64,000 nt of DNA from Pseudomonas kilonensis. Its GTDB lineage: Bacteria; Pseudomonadota; Gammaproteobacteria; Pseudomonadales; Pseudomonadaceae. The position numbers were made by a program, and so were the translations under genes. Location: contig NZ_LHVH01000022.1 of assembly GCF_001269885.1 (NCBI RefSeq), positions 1 to 64,000 on the forward strand, given 5' to 3'. Positions 8,803 through 15,757 of this stretch are shown piece by piece. Position 1 is the first letter of the stretch; each line of letters opens with the position of its first letter. The notes under the pieces were generated by a model. It did no database searches, was not told where the DNA came from, and worked only from the letters and a program-made list of their open reading frames with translations.

Positions 8803-8825
8803 ATTAGCGCAAGGAAGAACTGACC

Positions 8826-9302
8826 ATGACCTCAATGATTGAATACGTCTGTGCAAAATCCCTGACCGAGTTGTTGCAGGCCGCTGGCTATCGGGTCAAC
8901 GAGACGGAGCAGAACGGCATCGTGCAATTGCTCAGCGCCAGCCAGGGCATCGGCTATGCGGTGCGCTTCGGCAATCCTGCGCCAACACCGGGCGACTACC
9001 TGGACTTCACCTTCAGTTGTGCTTTGCGGGTACAGGGCGAGTTGCCGGCCGGGTTGGCGCAATTGTGGAACGCCTCGCGACGCTTTGCCCGGTTGTCGGT
9101 GCAAGGCGAGTTCCTGGTGATGGAAATGGACGTGGTGGTGGCAGGCGTGAGCACCGATCATTTGCGCAGCAACCTGGAGCTGTGGGATCGCTTGTTGCAG
9201 GAGTTCATTGTCTACCTGCGTGAATACAGCCAGAACGCGGCGCGGATGCAAACCCAGGCCGAGCCCGTCGAGGCCGAGCTGGAAGAGGCCAGTGCATCGT
9301 GA
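8826..9302 (+). CDS. YbjN-domain-like protein
   Basis: This 158-aa protein has no signal peptide. It starts at ATG 8826 behind AAGGAAG. The sequence LTELLQAAGYRVNETEQNG, the small-residue strand LDFTFSCALRVQGE, and the helix-strand part NASRRFARLSVQGEFLVME followed by VSTDHLRSNLELWDRLLQEF fit the YbjN/type III chaperone-like fold. In other bacteria such proteins act as small chaperone-like or regulatory factors. Its stop overlaps the next start by four bases (GTGA), implying translational coupling to the parvulin gene. A role as a cytoplasmic chaperone for a secretion partner is plausible but not shown. Confidence 0.7.
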   Translation: MTSMIEYVCAKSLTELLQAAGYRVNETEQNGIVQLLSASQGIGYAVRFGNPAPTPGDYLDFTFSCALRVQGELPAGLAQLWNASRRFARLSVQGEFLVMEMDVVVAGVSTDHLRSNLELWDRLLQEFIVYLREYSQNAARMQTQAEPVEAELEEASAS

Positions 9303-10243
9303 AAAAGCCGACCTTCGTCATCAGCGCCGCGGCGTTGGGCCTGCTCGCCGTGGCGCTGGTGCTTGGCCTGCGCCCGGGGAGCGGTCCGGTCGCCGCGGTG
9401 CAGACCGTCAACGTGGTTGCGGCCGATTCGTCGAGCCTGGCGCGGTTGGGCAACCAGCAAGTCAGCCCCGATGAACTCAAGGCGTTGCTTGCCGCACTGG
9501 CCCCCGAGGCTCGCCAGCAAATGCGTGGCAATCGAGCTGCGCTGGAAGGCTGGATCCGGGCCCGCCTGGCGGAAAAAGCCGTGTTGGAGCAGGCCGATGC
9601 CCAGGGTTGGCGGCAGCGGCCGGAGGTCGAGCGCCAGACGCGAGCGGCGGCTGAGCAGATTGTGTTTCGCGACTACTTGCAGTCGGTCAGCCAGGTGCCG
9701 GCCGGGTATCCCAGTGAAGAAGAGCTGAAGCAGGCTTACGACGCCGGGAAAGCCAACTGGACGGCGCCGGCATTGTACCGCGTCAGCCAGATTTTCCTGG
9801 CCGCCACCGAACCGCAAACGGTGGACGCGGTGCGCCGGCAAGCGTTGGAACTGAGTAAAAAGGCCCAGGCGTCGCCCGCCGAATTTGCCGCCCTGGCCAG
9901 CCGCTTTTCCCAGGACCGTGTCAGCGCCGAGCGCGGTGGCGACAGTGGTTTCCAGCCGTTGCAGCAACTGGTCCCGCCGGTGCGAGAGGCGGTGGCGCGC
10001 TTGAAGGTCGGGGCGGTGTCGGAGCCGGTGCAGAGCCCGGCGGGGTTCCATGTCATCAAGCTCACCGAACAACAGCCGGCCCGGGAAGCGACCCTGGATG
10101 ACGTGCGCGAACGCCTGACCCAGGCCCTGCGCGCCCAGCGCCAGGAACAGATCGCCAAGGCCTACCTGGACGGCATGCTCGACACCGCCACGTTGAGCAT
10201 CGATGGCGCGCAGTTGAGCAAGGTGCTGGAGGAGGGGCTCTAG
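9299..10243 (+). CDS. Parvulin-type peptidyl-prolyl isomerase (PpiC/SurA-like), periplasmic
   Basis: This 314-aa protein starts at GTG 9299, overlapping the preceding stop. The N-terminus is a membrane anchor or signal segment (FVISAAALGLLAVALVLGL). A SurA-like helical domain follows (about 45-130, SPDELKALLAALAPEARQQM). The parvulin domain lies at about 155-255 (YRVSQIFLAATEPQTVDAV, FAALASRFSQDRVSAERGGD, VGAVSEPVQSPAGFHVIKL). A short helical tail ends the protein. The VSQIFL, ERGGDSGF and GFHVIKL blocks are parvulin signatures. As the last gene of the TPS-TonB operon it probably helps fold or keep competent the exported TpsA or the outer-membrane components in the periplasm. Confidence 0.88.
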   Translation: MKKPTFVISAAALGLLAVALVLGLRPGSGPVAAVQTVNVVAADSSSLARLGNQQVSPDELKALLAALAPEARQQMRGNRAALEGWIRARLAEKAVLEQADAQGWRQRPEVERQTRAAAEQIVFRDYLQSVSQVPAGYPSEEELKQAYDAGKANWTAPALYRVSQIFLAATEPQTVDAVRRQALELSKKAQASPAEFAALASRFSQDRVSAERGGDSGFQPLQQLVPPVREAVARLKVGAVSEPVQSPAGFHVIKLTEQQPAREATLDDVRERLTQALRAQRQEQIAKAYLDGMLDTATLSIDGAQLSKVLEEGL

Positions 10244-10256
10244 CGAGGTCCACACC

Positions 10257-10426
10257 TTGTGGCGAGGGAGCTTGCTCCCGCTGGGCTCTGTAGGAGCTGG
10301 CGAAGCCTGCGATCTTTTGATCTTTCGCTCCGGACTGAATTGGCAATGAAAAGATCGCAGCCTCGCTCCGCTCGTCAGCTCCTACAGACCAGCGGGAGCA
10401 AGCTCCCTCGCCACAGGGTGCTGTGT
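10257..10426. repeat. Nested REP element: outer and inner inverted repeats of two REP types
   Basis: The outer arms (TTGTGGCGAGGGAGCTTGCT at 10257 and its complement ending at 10425) enclose a second inverted pair. The inner arms begin TGTAGGAGCTGGCGAAGCCT near 10288 and end CAGCTCCTACA near 10386. The structure can fold as one long hairpin and sits right after the parvulin gene. It may act as a transcription end or an mRNA-stabilising element. Confidence 0.88.
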
Positions 10427-10467
10427 TGTTTGCCCCATGTATTTGTACAACCGACAGGGAGTCACCC

Positions 10468-11448
10468 ATGACCTTCACCGAGCCCGCAGGACGCCAGGCT
10501 GTCACCGCATACCGCACGCCGTTGCGTGTCCCCGATCCGTGGCTGACATTGGCCGGCGGTATTGAACCGCAGGTGACGCAGTGTTTCCTGGTCAGTGCCC
10601 GTTGCGGCTGCTTCATGCAAGCGGCCCGTAGCCTCAACGTCAAGGCAACCTGGCTGCGCAAGCAGTTGGCGCAGCTGGAGACGCGGTTGCAACGCTCGCT
10701 GTTCAGCTTCCAGGGCAGCGCCTTGACCCTCACTCGCGAAGGTCGGCAGTTGCAGGCGCGATTGATCACTCTGGCCCACGAAAGCGCGCCGCCGCTGAAC
10801 GATCAACCCTTGATTCGCCTGGCCGTGGCCGAGTCGATTCTGCATGACATCCTGGGACGCGACCTGATCGCGTTGCTGCGGCGCAACGCCAGCGTGCGGC
10901 TGCAGATCATTACCCTGGACAGTGAACTGGCGCTGCAAGCCGTCAGCGCCGACCTGGTGCTGTGGTTGAGTGATGCCCACGCGTCAGTGCCAGGGCCGAG
11001 CTTTGCCACGTTGCCAGCGGATCGGCTGGCGCGGTTGGACTATGTGCCGCACATTGCCAAACGCTATTCACGACCGGTCACACGCCCGGACTGCCTGGAC
11101 GACTTGAACGACTACATGCTGGTGCAATGGCAGGCGGACCGACACGTGGACGGTTTCGCGCCGTGGAACGCCCTGATAGAGCAACGCCGGGCCGGCGTGG
11201 TGCAGGTGCAATCCTATGAACTGATGCTGGAAATGATTCGCTGCAGCGCCTGCATCGGCCTGTTGCCGCAGTACATGAGCCGCTTTGACCGAGGCTTGGT
11301 GGCATTGCCGCAAGTATTCGGCCTGTCGATGCAGCGTTCCTTGTGGATGGCCGTCAATGCCCAGGCCGAAGGCTCACCAGAGGTGCAGATGCTTCGTGAG
11401 CTGATCCACCACACACTGGATGAGCGCCGGGATTGGTTCCAGGCATAA
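10468..11448 (+). CDS. LysR-family transcriptional regulator
   Basis: This 326-aa protein starts at ATG 10468. AGGGAG lies upstream. The winged helix-turn-helix is at about residues 45-100 (FMQAARSLNVKATWLRKQLA, QLETRLQRSLFSFQGSALTL), preceded by an unusually long 40-residue start. A substrate-binding domain occupies the rest (IRLAVAESILHDILGRDL, DLVLWLSDAHAS, IGLLPQYMSRFDRG). The HTH is preceded by a Cys cluster (QCFLVSARCGC). It follows the TPS-TonB operon on the same strand. A LysR gene (PA0701 as I recall) lies close after the corresponding P. aeruginosa locus, so it may regulate the operon. Inducer and targets are unknown. Confidence 0.88.
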   Translation: MTFTEPAGRQAVTAYRTPLRVPDPWLTLAGGIEPQVTQCFLVSARCGCFMQAARSLNVKATWLRKQLAQLETRLQRSLFSFQGSALTLTREGRQLQARLITLAHESAPPLNDQPLIRLAVAESILHDILGRDLIALLRRNASVRLQIITLDSELALQAVSADLVLWLSDAHASVPGPSFATLPADRLARLDYVPHIAKRYSRPVTRPDCLDDLNDYMLVQWQADRHVDGFAPWNALIEQRRAGVVQVQSYELMLEMIRCSACIGLLPQYMSRFDRGLVALPQVFGLSMQRSLWMAVNAQAEGSPEVQMLRELIHHTLDERRDWFQA

Positions 11449-11470
11449 CCCAAAATAGGAAGTAGGCCCT

Positions 11471-11562
11471 CTGTGGGAGCGAGCTTGCTCGCGATAGCGG
11501 TCGTCCACTCAACATCGATGCCGGTTGAAAGGGCCTCATCGCGAGCAAGCTCGCTCCCACAG
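11471..11562. repeat. REPIN (inverted REP pair)
   Basis: CTGTGGGAGCGAGCTTGCTC at 11471 and its complement GAGCAAGCTCGCTCCCACAG ending at 11562 flank a spacer of about 50 bp. It lies between the LysR gene and the acetyltransferase gene, outside coding sequence. Confidence 0.92.
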
Positions 11563-11627
11563 GTTCCCCATAGCGCCTGGCGCGGCTTATAGTGATCGGC
11601 CTTGTCACGTCTCCAGGGAGGAGCCGC

Positions 11628-12125
11628 ATGCCCGAATCATCGATCACCCTCGTTCGCTTCGCTGAAGCCCACATCGCCGGTGTCACCGCGCTCTACAACG
11701 ACCCGGCGGTGACCCGCCAGGTGTTGCAAATGCCTTTCCAGTCCAGCGAAATCTGGCGCAAGCGCCTGGCGATGGATGACGAGCGTTCATTGAAGCTGGT
11801 GGCGCTGCACGAGGGTGAAGTCATCGGCAACCTGGGGCTGGAGCAGTTTTCGCGCGTGCGTCGTGCCCATTGCGGCAGTCTCGGCATGGGTGTGGCTGTC
11901 GCCTGGCAGGGTAAGGGTGTGGGTTCGATGCTGCTGGCCGCCGCGCTGGAGGTCGCGGACAACTGGATGAACCTGCGGCGGGTCGAGTTGACGGTGTACG
12001 CCGACAATGAAGCGGCCATCGGCCTATACCGCAAGTTTGGCTTCGAAACCGAAGGCCTGATGCGCGACTATGCCGTGCGCGACGGACGCTGGGTGGACAC
12101 CCTGGCTATGGCGCGGTTGCGCTGA
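11628..12125 (+). CDS. GNAT-family N-acetyltransferase
   Basis: This 165-aa protein starts at ATG 11628 behind CAGGGAGGAG. It shows the full GNAT fold: the N-terminal strand ITLVRFAEAHI, the helix VTALYNDPAVTRQV, and the acetyl-CoA binding motif A (LGMGVAVAWQGKGVGSMLLA, with Q/R-x-x-G-x-G/A). Motif B with the typical end (VYADNEAAIGLYRKFGFETE) follows. It resembles the RimI/PhnO/YhhY-like stand-alone acetyltransferases. The acceptor substrate cannot be told from sequence. It appears to be a single transcription unit between a REPIN and an unknown gene. Confidence 0.92.
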   Translation: MPESSITLVRFAEAHIAGVTALYNDPAVTRQVLQMPFQSSEIWRKRLAMDDERSLKLVALHEGEVIGNLGLEQFSRVRRAHCGSLGMGVAVAWQGKGVGSMLLAAALEVADNWMNLRRVELTVYADNEAAIGLYRKFGFETEGLMRDYAVRDGRWVDTLAMARLR

Positions 12126-12224
12126 AGGACCCCGCGCGCAGGCAAAGAGGGCTTTTACGTACGCCAACGTCTTGAACCTGTCATCATCGCGCTTCGCAGT
12201 ACTCCCTTAATCGAGGACCGGCCC

Positions 12225-12719
12225 ATGGACGATGTACAGCAATTGGGCGAGATGCTTCGTCACTACGCCGACAGCGAAGCGCATAAAAAACAACTGCACC
12301 AGGCCCAGTCGGCGGTTTGGGCAGAGCAGATCAAGGCGTTGTACGGGCAAATCGAGCAATGGCTGGCGCCTGTCATGGCGCTCGGCCTGTTGGAACTGAG
12401 CCGTGAGACGTATGTGGCGCACGGGCCGAGCGCCCCTGTCGAGACGTCCGGTTTCAAGACTGAAAAACTGACCTTGACCATTACCGGGAAACCGGTGGAG
12501 TTCGTGCCGGAGGTGATGGGCGCGGGCGGGCTGATTTCTTTGTCGATCATGGGCCTTGCCGCGACCCGTCACGGCAGCATTTCCCTGGTTTGCCAACCGC
12601 CATCGACGCAATGGCAATGGCGCCGGACCAACGGGTTGAAGGACCCCGACACGTTTGCTTTCGATGCCAACTTTCTCGCACAACAGCTGCAGAGCCTGAT
12701 ACCGCGCGAGCGCGGCTGA
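12225..12719 (+). CDS. Conserved hypothetical cytoplasmic protein
   Basis: This 164-aa protein starts at ATG 12225. There is no strong ribosome site, only CGAGGACC upstream. It has no signal peptide or membrane segment. The first 50 residues are predicted helical (LGEMLRHYADSEAHKKQLHQ, WAEQIKALYGQIEQWLAPV). The rest is strand-rich (FKTEKLTLTITGKPVEFVPE, SISLVCQPPSTQWQWRR) and ends in a helix (FLAQQLQSLIPRE). I do not recognise a family. Coding is supported by length, codon use like its neighbours and the absence of a better frame. It stands alone between genes on the same strand. Confidence 0.72.
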   Translation: MDDVQQLGEMLRHYADSEAHKKQLHQAQSAVWAEQIKALYGQIEQWLAPVMALGLLELSRETYVAHGPSAPVETSGFKTEKLTLTITGKPVEFVPEVMGAGGLISLSIMGLAATRHGSISLVCQPPSTQWQWRRTNGLKDPDTFAFDANFLAQQLQSLIPRERG

Positions 12720-12808
12720 ATCAGGCATTCTCAGAGCAGGCAAAAACCTGTCCATTGGCTATACCTGTAGTTCCGGCCCCGCCTCGTGTGGCTTACAGGA
12801 GTGACAGC

Positions 12809-13480
12809 ATGAAGTTTTCGTCGATGATCGGCACTGTTTGCATTGCCTCGCTCGCCTTGGCGGGGTGTTCCAGCAAAGTCATCCAGCCGGATGAGTACTC
12901 CGGGTTCCTGGGGGATTACAGCCGGCTCAAGGAAGAGAAATCGCCGTCGGGGGCCGAGGTCATGCGTTGGGTCGATCCGAAGATCGACCCGGGCAAGTAC
13001 ACCAGTCTTTATATCGAGCCGACGCAGCTTTATCCCAAGCCACAGCCGACCGTGAAGATCCCCCAGGGCACACTGTCGGGCATTACCGCTTATTACGATC
13101 AGGCCCTCAAGCGGGAAGCGGGAAAATCCTTGCCCCTGGCGACAGCTCCTGGGCCGGGTGTCTTGGTGATGCGGGCGGCCATCACGGCTGTCAGCAGCAA
13201 GACCGAAGGCTTGAAACCGTATGAGGTGATCCCGATTGCGCTGGTGGCGGCCGCTGTCAGCACCGCCAGCGGTATTCGCGACCAGGAAACCACCCTGGGC
13301 ACCGAAGCGGTTTTTCTCGACGGTGGCAACAACGCGGTGGTCGCCCAGGTGGTGCGCAAAGGCACGGGCAAGCCGTTGTCCAACGAGTCCCAGGTCATGA
13401 AACCCGATGATGTCAAAGGGGTCATCGATGGCTGGGCGTCGGATTTGCATCAGTCGTTTCTGAAATTCAAGGCTAAATAG
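12809..13480 (+). CDS. DUF3313-like lipoprotein
   Basis: This 223-aa protein starts at ATG 12809 behind ACAGGAG. It has a lipoprotein signal peptide with lipobox LALAGC, so Cys21 would be lipidated and the protein anchored in the outer or inner membrane facing the periplasm. The features YSGFLGDYSRLKEEKSPSGA, MRWVDPKIDPGKYTSLYIEP and VMRAAITAVS fit the DUF3313 family of Proteobacteria. Late residues include TTLGTEAVFLDGGNNAVVAQ and end in a Lys-rich tail. The function of the family is unknown. A frame continuous upstream to 12590 exists, but the lipobox and ribosome site decide the start. Confidence 0.87.
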   Translation: MKFSSMIGTVCIASLALAGCSSKVIQPDEYSGFLGDYSRLKEEKSPSGAEVMRWVDPKIDPGKYTSLYIEPTQLYPKPQPTVKIPQGTLSGITAYYDQALKREAGKSLPLATAPGPGVLVMRAAITAVSSKTEGLKPYEVIPIALVAAAVSTASGIRDQETTLGTEAVFLDGGNNAVVAQVVRKGTGKPLSNESQVMKPDDVKGVIDGWASDLHQSFLKFKAK

Positions 13481-13505
13481 CCACGAATACCCCTATGGGA
13501 ACTGC

Positions 13506-13645
13506 GTAGGAGCATGTAGGAACATGTAGGAACATGTAGGAGCTATGTAGGAGCTGTCGAGTGCAACGAGGCTGCGATCTTTCCAAATACACTTGAAATC
13601 TCAAGCGAAAGATCAAAAGATCGCAGGCTTCGCCAGCTCCTACAC
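13506..13645. repeat. REP-like inverted repeat with an expanded short tandem edge
   Basis: Left arm copies of GTAGGAGC/GTAGGAAC recur every 11 bp (near 13506, 13517, 13528 and 13539), then TGTAGGAGCTGTCGAG. The right arm near 13619-13645 is AGATCGCAGGCTTCGCCAGC followed by TCCTACAC. The element lies between the DUF3313 gene and tpx. Confidence 0.85.
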
Positions 13646-13749
13646 AGGATGGCGACACCATGTCTTTTTATGTCCAGCGGTAGGTCGCGCAAGCATTTCG
13701 TGGTTAACTCCGGCCTCACCATTTTCAAACTGTCAGAAGGAATCCGTTC

Positions 13750-14250
13750 ATGGCTCAAGTCACCCTCAAAGGCAACCCGGTCCAAGTCAACGGCCAGTTG
13801 CCACAAGCCGGTTCCAAGGCGCCAGCCTTTTCCCTGGTTGCCGGCAATCTGTCGGACGTTTCCCTGAAGGACTTCGCCGGCAAGCGCAAAGTGCTGAACA
13901 TTTTCCCAAGTGTCGACACGCCGACCTGCGCCACCTCCGTGCGCACGTTCAATGCCCAGGCCAACGAGCTGAACAACACCGTGGTGCTGTGCATCTCCGC
14001 CGACCTGCCGTTTGCCCAGGCGCGTTTCTGTGGCGCCGAAGGCCTGGAAAACGTCCAGAACCTGTCGACCCTGCGCGGTGCCGAATTCATCCAGGACTAC
14101 GGCGTGGCAATTGCTGATGGCCCGCTGAAAGGCCTCACCGCCCGTGCCGTGGTGGTGCTGGACGAAAACGACACCGTGCTGCACAGCGAGCTGGTCAAGG
14201 AAATCGCTGAAGAGCCGAACTACGACGCGGCCCTGGCCGTTCTGAAATAA
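13750..14250 (+). CDS. tpx: Thiol peroxidase (atypical 2-Cys peroxiredoxin)
   Basis: This 166-aa protein reduces hydrogen peroxide and alkyl hydroperoxides with thioredoxin as reductant, and would act in the periplasm or cytoplasm. It has the peroxiredoxin active site NIFPSVDTPTCATSVR with the peroxidatic Cys60. The resolving Cys94 lies in ARFCGAEG, matching the C61/C95 pair of E. coli Tpx. Full length matches the family. ATG 13750 follows AGAAGGAA at the right distance. A rho-independent terminator lies 34 bp after the stop, so it is probably monocistronic. Confidence 0.97.
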   Translation: MAQVTLKGNPVQVNGQLPQAGSKAPAFSLVAGNLSDVSLKDFAGKRKVLNIFPSVDTPTCATSVRTFNAQANELNNTVVLCISADLPFAQARFCGAEGLENVQNLSTLRGAEFIQDYGVAIADGPLKGLTARAVVVLDENDTVLHSELVKEIAEEPNYDAALAVLK

Positions 14251-14283
14251 GTGGAATGAAATAAGGTATTTATTACAATTGTT

Positions 14284-14316
14284 AACGGCCTGGCTTGTCC
14301 AGGCCGTTTTCTTTTG
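14284..14316 (+). terminator. Rho-independent terminator of tpx
   Basis: A nine-base-pair stem, ACGGCCTGG (14285-14293) with CCAGGCCGT (14299-14307), has the loop CTTGT and is followed by TTTCTTTT. It lies 34 bp downstream of tpx. Confidence 0.93.
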
Positions 14317-14440
14317 TGCTTCAAGGCTTTAGCCGACTATGTGCCAGGTAAGCCCAACGTAAATTGCCGGTAAAGGCGCTTTGCTAAACACCCGCCAGTG
14401 CTTATCGTTCAGCCTCCCGTAAAAGAAGTCCACGCGCCCA

Positions 14441-15757
14441 ATGGTTGATCACTCCATGCAATCCTCTGTTTCCCGCAATTCCCGTCGCTGGCTGTTTGGC
14501 CTGTTCATCGTATTGGTTGTCGCGGCGCTGGCCTGGAAGTTCTGGCCCAGTGGCTCGACCCAAAAGCCTGGGGAAGGGGATAAAACCGCGGCGGGGCACA
14601 TGGGGCGTTCGGGTGGCATGCGGCCAGGGTTCGGTGGGGCGACGGGGCCGATCCCGGTTCGGGTGGCGCCGGTGGTGACCGGGGATTTTCCGCTGTACTT
14701 CAAGGCGCTCGGCACGGTCACGGCCCTCAATACCATCAACGTGCGTAGCCGCGTGGGTGGCGAGCTGGTCAAGATCGCTTTCGAAGAGGGGCAAATGGTC
14801 AAGGCCGGGGACTTGCTGGCCGAGATCGACCCACGCCCGTACCAGAACGCCTTGCTCCAGGCCGAAGGCACGCTGTTGCAGAACCAGGCCCAGTTGAAAA
14901 ATGCCCAGGTAGACTTCGAGCGGTATCGCGGCCTGTACGCCGAAGACAGTATTGCCAAGCAGACCCTCGACACCGCCGCGGCGCTGGTAGGCCAATACCA
15001 GGGCACGGTCAAGACCAACCAGGCGGCAGTCAACGACGCCAAGCTCAACCTCGAATTCACCAGGATCCGCGCGCCCATCTCCGGGCGAGTCGGCCTGCGG
15101 CAGCTGGACACCGGCAACCTGGTGGCGGCCAACGACACCACGGCCCTGGCGGTCATCACCCAGACCCAACCCATCAGCGTCGTGTTCACCTTGCCGGAGA
15201 ACAACCTCGATACGGTGCTCGCCCGTTACCGCAGCGGGGCGAAACTGCCGGTCGAAGCCTGGGACCGGGGCGACGTGAAGCGCCAGGCCAGCGGCGTGTT
15301 GCAAAGCCTGGACAACCAGATCGATATCACCACCGGCACCCTGAAGTTCAAGGCCCGCTACGAGAACCGTGACCAGTCGCTGTTCCCCAACCAGTTCGTC
15401 AATGTCCACCTGCTGGCCGACACCCTCAAGGGTGTGGTCCTGGCGCCGACGGCGGCCATCCAGTTCGGCACCAATGGCACCTTCGTCTACGCCTTGGAGG
15501 GCGACAAGAAGGTCACCATCAAGATGCTGAAGATCGGCGCCAGCGACGGCGCGAACACCGTGGTCACCGAAGGCCTGGCCGCCGGTGACCGGGTGGTGCT
15601 CGAAGGCACCGATCGCTTGAAGGAAGGCAGCGAAGTGGAAGTGGTCAGCGACAGCCAGGAAGTGCCCACCACGCCGACCGAGCACCTGCAGGGCAAGTCC
15701 GCAGCGGCGCCCACTGAGCCGGCCGCGGCCGACCAGGCGAAAAAGGGCGGCGCATGA
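14441..15757 (+). CDS. muxA: MuxA: periplasmic adaptor of the MuxABC-OpmB RND efflux pump
   Basis: This 438-aa membrane fusion protein starts at ATG 14441. ATG 14456 is a possible later start. It has an N-terminal membrane anchor (WLFGLFIVLVVAALAWKF) and a Gly-rich linker. The barrel-sandwich/lipoyl half motifs are GTVTALNTINVRSRVGGELV and IRAPISGRVGLRQLDTGNLV. A central helical hairpin (LLQAEGTLLQNQAQLKNAQV) and beta-barrel and membrane-proximal domains (PNQFVNVHLLADTLKGVVLA) follow. It resembles E. coli MdtA and P. aeruginosa MuxA. It links the two inner-membrane pumps encoded downstream to OpmB. Its stop overlaps muxB by four bases. Confidence 0.94.
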   Translation: MVDHSMQSSVSRNSRRWLFGLFIVLVVAALAWKFWPSGSTQKPGEGDKTAAGHMGRSGGMRPGFGGATGPIPVRVAPVVTGDFPLYFKALGTVTALNTINVRSRVGGELVKIAFEEGQMVKAGDLLAEIDPRPYQNALLQAEGTLLQNQAQLKNAQVDFERYRGLYAEDSIAKQTLDTAAALVGQYQGTVKTNQAAVNDAKLNLEFTRIRAPISGRVGLRQLDTGNLVAANDTTALAVITQTQPISVVFTLPENNLDTVLARYRSGAKLPVEAWDRGDVKRQASGVLQSLDNQIDITTGTLKFKARYENRDQSLFPNQFVNVHLLADTLKGVVLAPTAAIQFGTNGTFVYALEGDKKVTIKMLKIGASDGANTVVTEGLAAGDRVVLEGTDRLKEGSEVEVVSDSQEVPTTPTEHLQGKSAAAPTEPAAADQAKKGGA

